Assembly (NCBI GenBank): GCA_003586115.2
Contig: QVOM02000025.1
Location: 47,931,329 to 47,995,328, forward strand
DNA from: Salvator merianae
Taxonomy: Eukaryota > Chordata > Lepidosauria > Squamata > Teiidae
DNA: 64,000 bases
Direction: 5' to 3'
Under the pieces are notes generated by a model, which worked only from the letters and a program-made list of their open reading frames with translations, searched no databases and was not told where the DNA came from. This document shows, piece by piece, positions 34,772-46,439 of this stretch. How positions within the stretch are numbered: position 1 is the first letter of the stretch; each line of letters opens with the position of its first letter. A program made the position numbers and the translations under genes.

Positions 34772-36485
34772 AAAAGGCTTTTGGGGGTATGTCAGAAGCA
34801 AAAGAAAAGTCAAAGATGCTATAGGACCTTTACAAAATGAGAAGGGTGATTTGGTCAAAAACGATATTCAGAAGGCAGAACTTCTGAACTCCTATTTTGC
34901 ATCTGTTTTCTCTCAGAAAGGAAAGGAAACATCAGTTGGCCTTCACTGTGCTGTTGAGGGAATAAGAGAATCAAGGCTCTGTATGGACAAGGAGAAGGTG
35001 AGAGAACACTTAGCAAACTTAAATGTATTCAAGTCTCCAGGCCCAGATGAATTACATCCTAGGGTGCTGAAGGAATTAGCTGATATAATTGCTGAACCAC
35101 TCTCCGTGATATTTGAGAACTCATGGATAACAGGAGAAGTCCCAGAAGATTGGAGAAGGGCAAATGTTGTACCTATCTTTAAAAAAGGAAAGAAGGCTGA
35201 CCCAGGCAACTACAGGCCTGTGAGCCTGACTTCAATACCAGGCAAGATATTTGAACAAATCATTAAACAGCATATATGGGAGCACTTGGATGGGAATGCA
35301 GTAATTAACCAAAGCCAACATGGATTTGTAACAAACAAGTCATGCCAGACTAATCTCATTTCCTTTTATGACAAAATTACTGGATGGCTCGATCAAGGAA
35401 AGACTGTGGACATAGTATATCTTGACTTTAGCAAAGCATTTGACAAGGTGTCTCATACTATACTTATTGAAAAAATGATCAAATATGGGATTGACAGGAC
35501 AACTGTTAGGTGGATTCATAACTGGCTTAGTGATCGTACCCAAAGAGTGGTCATAAATGGCTTCACATCCGATTGGAAGACTGTCTCAAGTGGGGTACCA
35601 CAAGGCTCTGTCTTGGGCCCATTGCTGTTCAACATTTTTATAAACGATCTGGATGAAGGTGTCGAGGGGACGCTGATCAAATTTGCAGACAACACAAAAC
35701 TAGGAGGGGTTGCTAACACTAGGGAGGAGAAGAAGAGGATTCAAAAGGATTTGGACAAGCTTGAACAGTGGGCTGAAACTAACAGAATGACATTTAACAG
35801 GGAGAAATGCAAAGTTTTACATCTGGGTAAGAAAAATGACAATATCCAATACAGAATGGGGGGAATCTCACTGAGCAGCAGCACATGTGAAAAGGATCTG
35901 GGTGTACTAGTAGATCATAGATTAAACATGAGTCAACAGTGTGATGCAGCTGCAAAAAAGGCAAATACCATCCTGGGCTGTATCAAGAAGAGTATAGAGT
36001 CTAGATCACGGGAAGTAATTGTCCCACTTTACTCTTCCTTGGTCAGACCTCATCTGGAGTATTGTGTCCAGTTCTGGGCACCCCAGTTTAAAAAAGACAT
36101 TGACAAACTGGAACAAGTTCAGAGAAGGGCGACCAAAATGGTGCGTGGTCTGCAAACCATGTCCTACAAGGAACGGTTAAAGGACCTAGGAATGTTTAGC
36201 CTGCAGAAGAGAAGACTGAGAGGAGACATGATAGCTGTTTTCAAGTATCTGAAGGGCTGTCACAGTGCAGAAGGATTGGCCCTATTCTCAGTTGCGCAAG
36301 AAGGAAGGACTAGAAACAATGGGATGCAACTTCAAGGGAGTAGATACAGGCTAGATATTAGGAAAAACTTCCTGACCGTAAGGGCAATCAGTCACTGGAA
36401 CAGGTTGCCACAGGAGGTGGTGGGCTCTCCTTTGCTGGAGGTCTTCAAGGAGAGGCTGGACAGTTATCTGACTGGGATGCTTTAG
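34758..36485 (+). pseudogene. CR1 ORF2 reverse transcriptase, catalytic residue lost
   Basis: A 575-codon open frame covers the whole reverse transcriptase and C-terminal region. It joins the endonuclease frame after a second one-base shift near 34762-34776. Visible motifs: the SPGPDELHP block (residue about 93), YLDFSKAFDKV with the first catalytic Asp (about 223), SGVPQGSVLGPLLFNIFIND (from about 278) and the active-site box at about 309-312. That box reads FADN instead of FADD, so the second Asp of the pair is Asn. This should abolish polymerisation. The C-terminus WNRLPQEVV...SYLTGML is typical of CR1. The initial Met is not the native start. Confidence 0.95.
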
Positions 36486-36540
36486 TGAATCCTGCATTGA
36501 GCAGGGGGTTGGACTCGATGACCCTAGAGATCCCTTCCAA

Positions 36541-36572
36541 CTCTATGATTCTATGATTCTATGATTCTATGA
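36541..36572 (+). repeat. CR1 3'-terminal (ATTCTATG)n
   Basis: About four tandem copies of the octamer that ends CR1 elements and is recognised by their reverse transcriptase. Confidence 0.95.
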
Positions 36573-38189
36573 CAGCAGAAGACACATCACCAAGTGTCTT
36601 CTTCTGTAAGTGGAGATATGACCAATTTGGGAAACTTTTTCTTAAAGAAAAAGAAAAGAAAAAAAGAATGAGAGAAAGAAAGTTGTGATTTACCACAAGG
36701 AAAAGTTATATGGAACAGACTTTAGTATAGAGCATAGTACACAGTTGTTCACATCCAAAACATTAGAAAGCACATTTGTTTGCTCTGCTTTGGAACAATC
36801 AGAACTAAATGATAAACTAAAAGTTGGAAAGAAACAGAAGTTCCTTCTCCTCCACTGTTTAGCATAAGGACTAGAGCTTCATCCACAGCAAATAGTGTTA
36901 AGGACAACTTTGGTGCAGAAGAATTTCTGCTCATGGCAAGGGTGAATTCCACACAGAACCCCTTTGGAGTATGGAAGATATGACTGGGAATTGCCCATTT
37001 TGATGTTCTGAGAGACAAGTCTATTTGCTACTTCCCCTCTGTGCATTGAAAGGTGAAGTATTCAGCCTCTGCAACCACCTTGAGAGCAGTTTAACATGGT
37101 CTTAAATAGTTTAACATGCCTGTGCTTGGGGATGGATGCAGAGGGTCAGGGACAGAGGGTCAGCGACAAAATTCTCCTATGCAAAGAGTGTATAGTTAAC
37201 TGGGGCCATTTCCACAGACACCATTGCTAATCCAGTACAGGACAGGTCACCCTGCACTCTGCTCCTGGCACAAAACAACACCATCCACACTGAGATGGTC
37301 TGTTCCACACCAGGCCCCATACCAGGTTTGGTCTGCACTCTGGTTCTGTGCAAATTGAAAGTACTAGGAAGGGGTGAGGCCTTGCTTAAACTGTACCAGC
37401 ATGCAGAAAGAAAAGCCTATATACCTTTTCTCTTTCTATACTACTGGCAAGTTCAGAAAAGGCCTAGAACGTGAAGACTGGTATGGCATATGTGACTAAC
37501 AATATCAGGTAGAACCTTCACTCTAAATGAAAATAAATAATCTTTGTCTCTTGTGCCATCACTCCCAGTGGCCATGGCATGCTGTTCACACACTGCCGCC
37601 ATTCTAAGAAAAGGGACCACTGAACTACAGAACTTGCATTCCATAGTTCTACTCTAGGTCTTCTTGGAGAGAACAGGAAGTAGCTAAGGAAGTCAGCCAT
37701 TTTTCTATGCTTGCCATTGAAGACCTCACCAGACCAGACAGGTGGAGGCAGTATTGCACAAGTAAACCACTGAGGAGTGATGCCAGTTCCTCAGCGATTT
37801 ACAGTTATAGGATCCTAATGAGTACTAAAAGAATAGTGAGTGCTCCCCAGGTGCAGGAACATGCATTTTCAAAGTGATCCCAAGAAACTCTTAGGAGCCT
37901 ATGCAGATCTTTTTCAATATGCGAATGGTAGTAATTTCCCCATGTGTGTCCTTCATAGCAGTAATAAGTAGCTAATGTTCCAATTCTGTTGGACAGAATC
38001 TAGAGAGGGGTGAGGTATGGAAGAAAGCATTGTTCCACTAGGCATAGTGGATAATGATACTTTAATAAGTTGGTATTAGAAATTGTGTTTAATTACAATA
38101 ATCCTTAAGACAAGTGAAAAATATTCAATATAACTGGGAGACACCTTGAAAGTGGCAGGTTCACATTCTGGAAATATGTCTGGATTCAC
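36573..38189. other. Unassigned non-coding DNA
   Basis: An A/G-rich tract at about 36640-36690. No host gene. About 37200-37390 is richer in GC and CAC/GTG words, but I could not define an element. Confidence 0.4.
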
Positions 38190-38677
38190 CTCTGTCTCTG
38201 TTCAGGTAACAGTGATGACAAGGAATGCTTATCTCCAGACCCGGATGGTTCACCAGCTACAGCCTGTTCTGGATAGGGGAAGTTTTACCACAGTATCCCA
38301 TGCTCTGGAAACTTTCAAATTGGACTACCAAAGTGCATTCTATATGGAGCTGCCCTTGAAGATATTTTGGAACTGTTAATGGTTAAGAATGCAACAGCAA
38401 GGCTGCTGACTGTACATATATTTCCTACATCTTTTTTTTTGTTGTTAAAAAAAAAAAAAGATTGTCAATTTGTTACCAAACCCAATTCAAATTAATAACT
38501 TTTGCTCATAAATCCCTAAGCCTCTTGGGCTCCGAATACCTACAGAGGCATCTGTTGTCATACAGACCAGTATCACAAGCTTTAGAAGCTAAAACGAGAA
38601 CTGTGAGAGAGCCATCTCTGTAACAGCGTCCAGGCTGTGGAATTGTCTTCCACATTGAGGTGCGGTTGTGAATGCAT
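38190..38677 (+). mobile_element. L2-like LINE, left part of a copy split by a transposon
   Basis: It matches in order the late RT region of L2-like LINEs: 'GGTTCACCAGCTACAGCCTG', 'TTTACCACAGTATCCCATGC', 'TTGGACTACCAAAGTGCATT' (from the region coding LDYCNA), 'GAGCTGCCCTTGAAGATA', later 'CAATTCAAATTAATAAC' and 'GTGGAATTGTCTTCCACAT' (from WNSLP). There are many stops. It is interrupted at 38678 by a GC-rich element and resumes at about 39290. Confidence 0.75.
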
Positions 38678-39286
38678 GGGCCTTTTCGCACTGAGCTCGG
38701 TAGACCGTTCCCAGTAGTCGGCTTTGAACCGGAGAGGTTGGGGAATCCTCGGTGCCATTCGTACTCCCGGCCAGCAGAACGGACCCGAAGCCGACCAGCA
38801 GAGGGAATAGTGTGAATGGCAGCCGCTAGTTCGGTACCTACTTCGCACCCGCTTTGTACCCACTTCGCACCTTCGCACCTACTTTGTACCCAGAGGGCTG
38901 GTTATGAAGCCGGCTTCGTAATGGCAGCTCGGTTACCAAGCCGAAAGGGCTATCCCGGGTACAAAGTATCGTACCGGGTTACGAAACAACGGAGCGGGGT
39001 ACGGAAACTTCGCACCCCGGATGCGAAGCAGCGGAGCGCGCATGTGTAGCCGCAACAGCCACGCCTGACGCCGAGGCAAACAGTGCGAAAGCACCGTGCC
39101 CGATCTTTACTCCATCGCGCAGGTCGGGATGAAGACATCTTTTTTGTTGTCTAGCCTTACTCAGCTTCAGGTTCGGATCGGGTACGAAGCGGTTGGGATC
39201 GGGTGAGGTGCGCGCCCGCGGCAGTGCGAACGCTCCGTTCTAGCGAACGGACAAGAACGTTCCACCGCTACAGTGCGAAAAGGCCC
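38678..39286. mobile_element. CpG-rich DNA transposon with 3-bp TSD, copy D, 609 bp
   Basis: Complementary ends GGGCCTTTTCGCACT and AGTGCGAAAAGGCCC. It is flanked by a 3-bp duplication cat (38675-38677 and 39287-39289) and inserted into an L2-like LINE. The interior is rich in CGAAG/CTTCG and GGTAC words (TACTTCGCACC, GGGTACGAAGC) and much more CpG-rich than the surroundings. Its right 140 bp match the element that runs off the window end at 63853 in the opposite orientation. No transposase is present. Confidence 0.82.
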
Positions 39287-39289
39287 CAT

Positions 39290-39420
39290 ATTTCTTTACC
39301 CATGCCTTTGGCTAAAAAGGCAGATATTCTCCTTTTGGTAGAGTACTTTTTAAAATTGTTTTTAGTTGTTATTCCTATGCTTTTTAATTGTTGCAACCTA
39401 TAAGGATAAATTGCAAACAA
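39290..39420 (+). mobile_element. L2-like LINE, right part of the split copy
   Basis: The T-rich text 'TTTAAAATTGTTTTTAGTTG' and 'TTTTTAATTGTTGCAACC' is like the 3' end of L2-like LINEs after the WNSLP region, in line with continuation from 38677. Confidence 0.55.
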
Positions 39421-40460
39421 ACTATTATACCATAGCTGCTGCAAGCAAATGGCAGCACCAGCAGGGGATAAGCACAGAAGAGTCTTACATAATATTCCAT
39501 CACAGGTTATTGTTCTTGGAATGCTGATATTTTTATACCTTAATTCAAGTAATTATGTTTCCTGTATTTTATGTCGGCACTAAAAAATGTCACTAAATGC
39601 CATGTCAGTAATCAAGATCTGTATGGAATTTTTAAATACGTGGACATGTGTGAGAGAGGGAGGAAGTTTACAAATGATTGATTAAGAAGTATTTTTAAAA
39701 GACAAAGGGGAAAAAACCTGTTGTAGTGGTATAAGATGAAAAAGCATTTCCCTCTGATGATGTAAGAGTACACCTCTGCATATAATTTTTATCTCTGTAA
39801 TACATTGTGATTATACTCATACGTTCGCATATCAATCTAATTTATGTCCCACTTTGCCAAATCAAAACATAATAGATCAGGATGTGACTTCAGGTAATCA
39901 ACAGAGAGAGAAAAATGTTACCCATACCAATTGATTCAATATTGTACAGAATATTGGGGGGGGGGGAGTGCAAAAATATATGATATTAGGGAAACTGGCT
40001 TCTGAAGAATCCATAGAAGTAAAAATTATTTCATATTATTTCCCCTCCTTCTCTCCATTAATTCCTGGTGGTAGCATAGCTTCTGAGTTCTCTTGCCTGG
40101 TGACAGTCAGGTCTGACTGTTTCATTGTGCATGCATGATTGCATGATCATGTATGCACAATGGGCACATGGAATGAAAGATGGCCACTACTGTGGTACAG
40201 GTAAGTGTGAATGCAACCTTACCTGAAGCTCACTATAAGTTTCAGGTAAGTCTGCAGATTACTATTTTGTGCACACACCTTGATAACAAATAGACCTATG
40301 GAGTATATCTGTACCAGATATGCCCACTATGATTTTCAAAGCAGCTTCAGCCCATCAAGAGGGCCACTAGTTTGGTTCTGGTTTTTAAAGGCACAATCCT
40401 TCTTACCAAAAAAATCCCTTCAGAGTGATGTGCTAAGTTTGGTTTGTGTCCCAACAAGTG
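39421..40460. other. Unassigned non-coding DNA
   Basis: Contains a G-run at 39956-39968; otherwise nothing supported. 40110-40170 has self-complementary TGTGCATGCATGATTGCATG words. Confidence 0.4.
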
Positions 40461-40466
40461 ATTGAA

Positions 40467-40780
40467 TAGTTTGTGTTTGAAGCTGTTCACTTCAAACTGA
40501 ACATAAGTTTGTTCAAGTATTAGGAAATGTGATCAAACTAAACCAGTCCACCATTAGCAAACATGGGCAATGTGACTGAGCAGTTCACATTTGTTGTTTT
40601 TGCCCTTAAAAGGGGCTTTTTAATAGAAAAAAAAAAGAGGATTTTTTTAAACAAATTCAAAATTAAATGTGAACAACTGTTTGTACAATTAAATGGTTCA
40701 CCACTATGCCAAACAAATGGATGTTTTTTTTTCAACAGTGAACTGAACACAAGATTTTTGTTCATGCACAACTTCTTCAG
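40467..40780. mobile_element. Probable decayed hAT-like element
   Basis: The interior resembles 62430-62733: GTTCAAACT/AAACCAGT words and a central 'CCTTAAAAGGGGCTTTTTAA' stretch. The right end TTCATGCACAAC is a weak match to the family terminus. No target duplication found; limits approximate. Confidence 0.45.
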
Positions 40781-41309
40781 CTGAGCTGGCAAACTGCTTC
40801 AAAGCACAGAAATAGCCTGACTTTCCACCCAAGGCACCATCCACCTCTGCCAGTGATTGGCTCAGGCCCCATCACTCATACATCATGTCTCTTGTACAAG
40901 AGCAGGGCTGAACAGAATAGTCGTCAAAGGTAACATGCCTACCTCCATGTCAAGGTTTCAAAAATAATAGTCTAAAATTGTGTAAGCTTTGAAGGTGCGG
41001 CTGTGCTGTTCTCCCTGTTCTGATCCAAGTGTGGAACTGTTGATGCCTGACTGGAAGATATGGCATTAGTATGGTTGTAGATCTCTACAAACAGCTGTAT
41101 AGCTGATACAACTAGGAACATCTTGGGGCAATTCTGGGCCACAATAGTCTACTAGGCAGTTGCCTGATTTGACTACTTTCTGAGCATAGAAATAACCTAA
41201 AAATCCTTCCCTAGATTCAAGGTTTCTACCTATTAGTACACTGTCACAAATGCATCCTTATTAGGCAAGCTGTTAGAGTGGTGGTTTTGTGGGTGCAAGT
41301 GTTCTTGGA
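40781..41309. other. No recognisable feature
   Basis: Unassigned DNA; its right part may already be diverged LINE sequence. Confidence 0.35.
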
Positions 41310-42260
41310 AGAAACCAGTTTGACCCATTTCACTCTGGCTTCAAATGGGACTTTGATTCAGAATCAACCTTAATCACTCTATTGGTTAATCTTTTGTGGG
41401 GAAGTAAAAAAAAAAAAAGGGTGTGTGACTCTGTTGATCCTGCTTGATCCTTCAGCAGCGAGTTTGGTGGAACTGTATTGTGTTGCAATGGTTCAGCTCT
41501 TCGCCTTCTGGATAATCTCAGAAAGTAGAGTTAGTTGATTTTGTACCTGTGCTCTGACAGCATTAGATAACACAGGGGGCAATTTCATCGCCAATGGTAT
41601 CTAGCATCTATATGAAGCCCCCTACATAAGTAATCGGGAATTTTGGAGTAAGATGTTCCCAATATGTTACTGGCATTCAGCTCTATTTCTCTTTAATCAT
41701 GAGAGGCTGTGAATGTGCCAAACCAATTCCTGGATACAGAGATGGCTTGGATGAGAGTTAATAAGCTAAACAAAACAGAGTAGTTAGGAGTAAGAGTTCT
41801 AGAATTTGGGATTTTTCCTGTTCTAGATGGGGTTGCACTTCCTCAGAAGGAGCTGTATATAGTCTAGGAAAACTTCTGACATCATCATTGTCCCTGGAGG
41901 CTCAAGACATCTCTGTAGCAAGAATTGCCTACTACCAACTTAAGCTAGTGAACAAGCAGCACACCTATCTGAATAGGGACTGTCTGGCCCCCACTGCCCA
42001 TCCCTTGGTAAATTCATAGTTGAATTACAGTAATGCTCTAAATTTGGGGGTATCCTTGTACCTGGCTCAGAAACTACAACTCATGCAAAATGCAGTAACC
42101 AGTCTATTACTTATAGCACCTGCTTGCACTTGCAAAACATCTGTGCTAAGCAGGCTGTTCTCCCTCATTGCACTCATGCTCTCTCTTCAGGTGTTCATGA
42201 GGTGCCCACTATTATATAATTTAAGCATTTGTTGAAAAGTTTTTTATTATTATTATTCCT
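41310..42260 (+). mobile_element. L2-like LINE, reverse-transcriptase region, heavily mutated
   Basis: About 950 bp follow the order of an L2-like RT: 'TTCTGGATAATCTCAGAAAG', 'ATCTAGCATCTATATGAAGC' (coding NIYMKP in intact copies), 'CAGCTCTATTTCTCTTTAAT' after the active site, 'GCTTGGATGAGAGTTAATAA' (AWMRANKL), 'TTCTAGATGGGGTTGCACTT' and 'GGAGGCTCAAGACATC'. The frame at 42020-42235 retains YSNALNLG..LQLMQNAV, from DYCNALYLG..LQLVQNAA. At the catalytic YADD position the text encodes about YVTG, so the active site is gone. Confidence 0.8.
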
Positions 42261-42505
42261 TGAGGCATTCTCAGTGTGAATTAAAGACTCCCACCCCATT
42301 TTTAACAGTGTTTTTGTATTCTGTGATACCTTTGTGGGAAGTGGAATGTGACATATCCATCTACCACTATCAATGACAGAACACCATTATTACAGTCAAG
42401 TTTCTCTTACATCCAATGGACAAAATTTGAGTCAAATTAAAATTTTAAAATCTCTGTCCCCGCTCTAGTTCCCAGTTTCTTTGCGCATATCCAGCTTTAC
42501 ATTAC
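42261..42505. other. Likely LINE 3' part, not resolved
   Basis: A short ATT repeat at 42245-42258, then unassigned sequence up to the next transposon. Confidence 0.35.
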
Positions 42506-42508
42506 TCT

Positions 42509-42811
42509 GGGTCTTTTCACACTAATCACCTTAGATCTACAGTGGTATGGACTATACAGTGTGGACAACATCTGCACTGTGTGGCCCTAGTACTTATCAT
42601 CAGCAGACTACCAGCATTCACAGTGCAAATCCTGGTACCCTTGCTGGATCCTGACCATGGCAGCAGCTGGGAAGTGTCCAGTGCTCCACAGCTAAGAGAA
42701 ATTGGGAGCAGTTATAGCCCACTCCCAGTTGCTCAGGCCTCTGCAAAGCATGGAAGCACTTTGCTAGCCAGCTTCCCTAATGCTTGGTAGCACAAAAGTG
42801 AGAACAAGCTC
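42509..42811. mobile_element. Palindromic DNA transposon with 3-bp TSD, copy C, 303 bp
   Basis: The left end GGGTCTTTTCACACTAATCA matches the right-end complement of copy A (3679-4066). The right end complement GAGCTTGTTCTCACTTTTG matches its other end. The 3-bp repeat tct flanks it (42506-42508 and 42812-42814). Shared interior words include ACCAGCATTCACAGTGC and CAGTTGCTCAGGCCTCTGC. Confidence 0.7.
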
Positions 42812-43073
42812 TCTGTTCCTCAATGTTCTTTCTCTCATCTTACCTTCTAAGTTGTTCCCTGCAATAATTGCTTGATGTTAGAAATCTTTAAAGAATAAAG
42901 AATTAAATGGCTAAAGCATAGGTGAAATTATAGTTTGATTTTAGGAACAGTCACCATATCTGCCCAAACAAGTGCTTCTGTGGAGGGTGCTGAATTGTGT
43001 TGTAATTTGAGAGTTGAACAGTTAGTATGCCTAAGGACTCCCCCCTCCCAATATTGCATCTATGGCCCTTTCT

Positions 43074-43243
43074 GCACTTGGATGTATTCCAGATTATATC
43101 TCAGAATAGGGACCTGCCATCTGCATGCTAGTGCAGACTATGGTAGGCCCTGGGCAAGACCTTTCATAGTTTGCACTAGCATGTGGATAGCAGGTCCCTA
43201 CTCTGGGATATAATCCACAATACGGCCAAGTGCAGAAAGGGCC
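43074..43243. mobile_element. Palindromic transposon with GGCCCTTTCTGCAC ends, 170 bp
   Basis: Exact inverted ends GGCCCTTTCTGCACTTGG and CCAAGTGCAGAAAGGGCC. The rest of the two halves is also largely complementary. A 3-bp repeat tat flanks it (43071-43073 and 43244-43246). The same element in the other orientation occurs at 7036-7594, where it is split by a hAT insertion. Confidence 0.85.
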
Positions 43244-43246
43244 TAT

Positions 43247-43365
43247 GTGTCTTTGTGTGTATCTGTGTTTTCTCAACATTTTCCATTGCCTCCTCTGAAT
43301 AACCTGCACCACTTACACTCTTCATAAAGTTTGGTTCCCCAAATAGTCCTCAAACCATCTACAAA

Positions 43366-43406
<41 letters not shown>

Positions 43407-44004
43407 TGAATGTAGCATGATGCATTTATAGATTTAAATTAAATATAACCCAAACTGGTAGAGCAGTTCTCTTTGTTCTCAGGTATTTCTTCAGCGTTCA
43501 GAAGCGTCTTTAAATAATTTATTTACCAGATCAGAGAATACACTGTAGCAAGTGGTTGATTTAAGGCCTATTCATTTTTATTGCTCATAACAGTAATATG
43601 GCTTCAAATATAATCCCATGTTTTTACCACATAATAAAAAGTGATAATATATTAATCATGCCTAGATGATTGTTAAGCTTCTACAGCTCTTCTTTTTCTA
43701 AATATTCAGAGTAGTGACATTTTTATTTGCAACAAAGATTTATTGGTAAATGCTTCCTTTTCAACTGAGTATGGCATATTTGTATCCACTTTCTGAAGTC
43801 TCAAGTTTAATTTTACATCACCATTTTTTTAAAAGGACATGCATTCAGATATTAGTAGCACTGGTTGCATTAAATCTTTCAAAAGGAAAAAAAAAAAGAA
43901 GAAGAGAGAATGTATTGTAAAAGGAATGCAAATCTTCAGTGCAAAAGAATTATAGCTACAGTTTTTTCACCTGTTTCCCAAGAAAGTTAGCAGTATGAAT
44001 GGTT
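43247..44004. other. AT-rich DNA with a long T-run
   Basis: A run of about 31 T at 43369-43399; otherwise unassigned. Confidence 0.5.
43369..43399. repeat. Poly-T tract
   Basis: About 31 consecutive T. It could be the tail of a reverse-oriented retrocopy, but no element is recognisable beside it. Confidence 0.95.
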
Positions 44005-44165
44005 TTTTCTCCATCCTCTTTAATCCTCACAACAATTACATAATATGGTGCAGATTAAGAGGTGGTAATTAATTCAAATCAATGAGTGAACTAGATGGCA
44101 GAATAGGGTTTTGTATCTAGGTTTGTATCCTGTTGCATTATACTACACTAGCTGTTGATGTCTCT
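44005..44165 (+). mobile_element. MIR-like SINE
   Basis: 'CTTTAATCCTCACAACAATT' followed by 'AGATTAAGAGGTGGTAATT', 'GAGTGAACTAGATGGCAGAA' and 'GCATTATACTACACTAGCTG' keeps the order of the amniote MIR-like SINE ('cctcacaacaaccctgtgaggtagg ... ccactacaccacactggct'). Confidence 0.6.
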
Positions 44166-45742
44166 TAAATTCTGTCAAGATGGATCTTGGAAGGGGTTGG
44201 GGGGCAGGGCAGGGAGTTGTGAGCTACCATGAGATAATCAAAGTGACAGGCACTTGTGGTGTTTCTTGTTGTGGCTTCTGGCATGGAGTGGAACTTTCAC
44301 TTACAGCAGTAAAGATTCTACCAGGACTCCTTTCAAAGGATTGGAAATGGTGCCAGAAGCTTTTGGTAAATAGAAGTGAGTGTGGGCAGGATCCTCAGGC
44401 CTTGTGTCACTTCTTCCACATCTCTGTCAATCTTCATGGAAGAACAGACAAATTTCCCAAATGAGTTCTTCAGACTAGAGTAATGGTAGATTCCTAAAGT
44501 CAGGGAGTTGTGGTAACATCAGGATGCCAAAATCACTAGATGGTCAGGGGGTTAGTGCTCATGTAGGCTTTGCTTTAATTGTAATTCAGGCTGTAATCTA
44601 AAGATTCTTTCCATGGGGTGTTTGTGGGCATGCAGTGAGTCACTTCTATTGACTCACTATTATCACTCTAATAAACAGAACTCATTGGGCAGCAGAGGAA
44701 GGACACAGCTTCATTTGGATCATCTCTTTTGAATCCTGTCAGCCTGTAATGGACCAAAACAAAGTTCAGAAGGATCAAAGAAAAGACTTCAGTTGGATCC
44801 CTGGTGGTTCCATTTCAGCAGTCATCACCAATCCCAGGCAGATTCCAAGTAGATCCCAAACAGATTACAATTCCAAATAGGTTGAAAGACATTACATAGG
44901 GCTGCTGTCAGTGCATGACATTCTTGTTGGACCCATTTCTGATATTTGCCCTTGCTTTTAAACAGGTTAATGGTTTAGGGGGGATTTCCATTTAAATCCC
45001 CTATAATGTTTCAGTTTTATTTTGTTTTGCTATAGCTCTGCCCATGTTTTTTCTTAAAAGTCATTCTAACTAACGACTTGCATGTTGTAGCTGCAGTGTG
45101 TTGCAAGTCTACTGTCTTTAGCTATTTTGGTGTCTTTAAAACATTTTTAAATGACATTCATACACTACATATCTATTTTTTGTCATGATCTACACTGAGA
45201 TTACTCATAAATGGTGGATTATAAATGTAAGCAATACCTAAGCACAGTCACAAATTGTAGGTTGATGAATATAATGGCTCTTAGATCTAGCGTGTCTTTT
45301 ACTGCTATGTTCACTGACATATGAGGACTCTGGCAACTTTTGCAAGTTTCTATGGTCCATGCTAGCGGTTACCCAGAGAAATAACATCTGCTTACCAAAG
45401 TGGTCCCCAGGAGGCATGGACTCCCAGGCAACCCTGCTGGCTGTATGATCCTTTTGCCTGGAGTACTACCTAGCACAAAAATTGCACTGTTACATCAGAA
45501 TTAAATATTTGCTATATACAGCTTAATCCATAAGGGGGGAGGAATAGATCAATAAATAAATAAATAAAGCTGCATTCACTTAACTGATATATTATATGGA
45601 ATTTAAGCATATACATCCCCAGGGTTGTCCCCAGACTCGGTAACACCATATGCTAACTTGTAGAAGTGCCTTATATACCTCATGACATGCCAGCAGTCTC
45701 CAATTTACTGCTTAATCTTCACCAGTGAAATGCATGGTGCAA
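44166..45742. other. Unassigned non-coding DNA
   Basis: No gene seen; an (AAAT)n tail-like run at about 45550-45568. The 94-codon frame at 44180-44464 has no known motif. Confidence 0.4.
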
Positions 45743-45787
<45 letters not shown>

Positions 45788-45811
45788 TATTATTATTATT
45801 ATTATTATTAT
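45743..45811. repeat. (AAT)n followed by (ATT)n: self-complementary microsatellite
   Basis: About 14 AAT units pass directly into about eight ATT units. The second half can pair with the first to give a perfect A/T hairpin. Confidence 0.95.
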
Positions 45812-46439
45812 GTTATTATTTTAACAAAAAGGACAGAGGGAAGTAGCAAATATTTTAGGGGAAAAATACCTTTAATTTTCTTGTGGAACCCTGATTAAGG
45901 ACATTCATGAAATGGCTTCATAACTGCCAATGTTAATATTTGATGGCCTTAGCTTTGTCATTTCAGGATTGCAGCCTTAGGTGATTTATAGTTCAGAAAA
46001 CTGAAGCTGGGGGATGGAGGATGGGTCAAATATAAGATCAGGATAACCTTTCCCAGCCAGGAGTAAGTGACTTTTAGGATTTTACCCTGCGACATCTGTT
46101 GTGCTTAATTCTCTCAGTTGCACACCTCAGAATCAAACTGTAAAATAAAATATCAAATATTAAATGACTACAATAATATGCTGAATTGCCATCAACCATT
46201 TTTGTAGGCATCCTTCTATTCCATAAAGCAAAGTAACAGCCAGGGCATGAAAGTGTGGAAACTCTCAAGTTGCCCAGGCATCAGAGTTTCCCTCTCTGCC
46301 TCACTAGTATGATACAAAGGCTTATAAATGAACCATTTGCCACAGGAACTGACAGATATAGCCTGTGATCCATCCAACCATCTTAGGGATTCCACTCCAA
46401 ATTTTCTGTCAGGATTTACTCTCTTAGTCTTTGCCTTTC
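45812..46439. other. Unassigned non-coding DNA
   Basis: Nothing supported. Confidence 0.4.

Larger units (their letters stand above)
33691..36572 (+). mobile_element. CR1 non-LTR retrotransposon, 5'-truncated and inactive
   Basis: About 2.9 kb of the ORF2 part of a CR1 LINE: an AP-type endonuclease, a basic linker, a reverse transcriptase and the short 3' UTR ending in the CR1-typical ATTCTATG octamer repeat (36541-36572). The upstream UTR and ORF1 are missing, as is usual for CR1 copies cut short during target-primed reverse transcription. Two frameshifts and a changed catalytic residue show it is dead. Frames on the opposite strand here are shadows. Confidence 0.95.
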
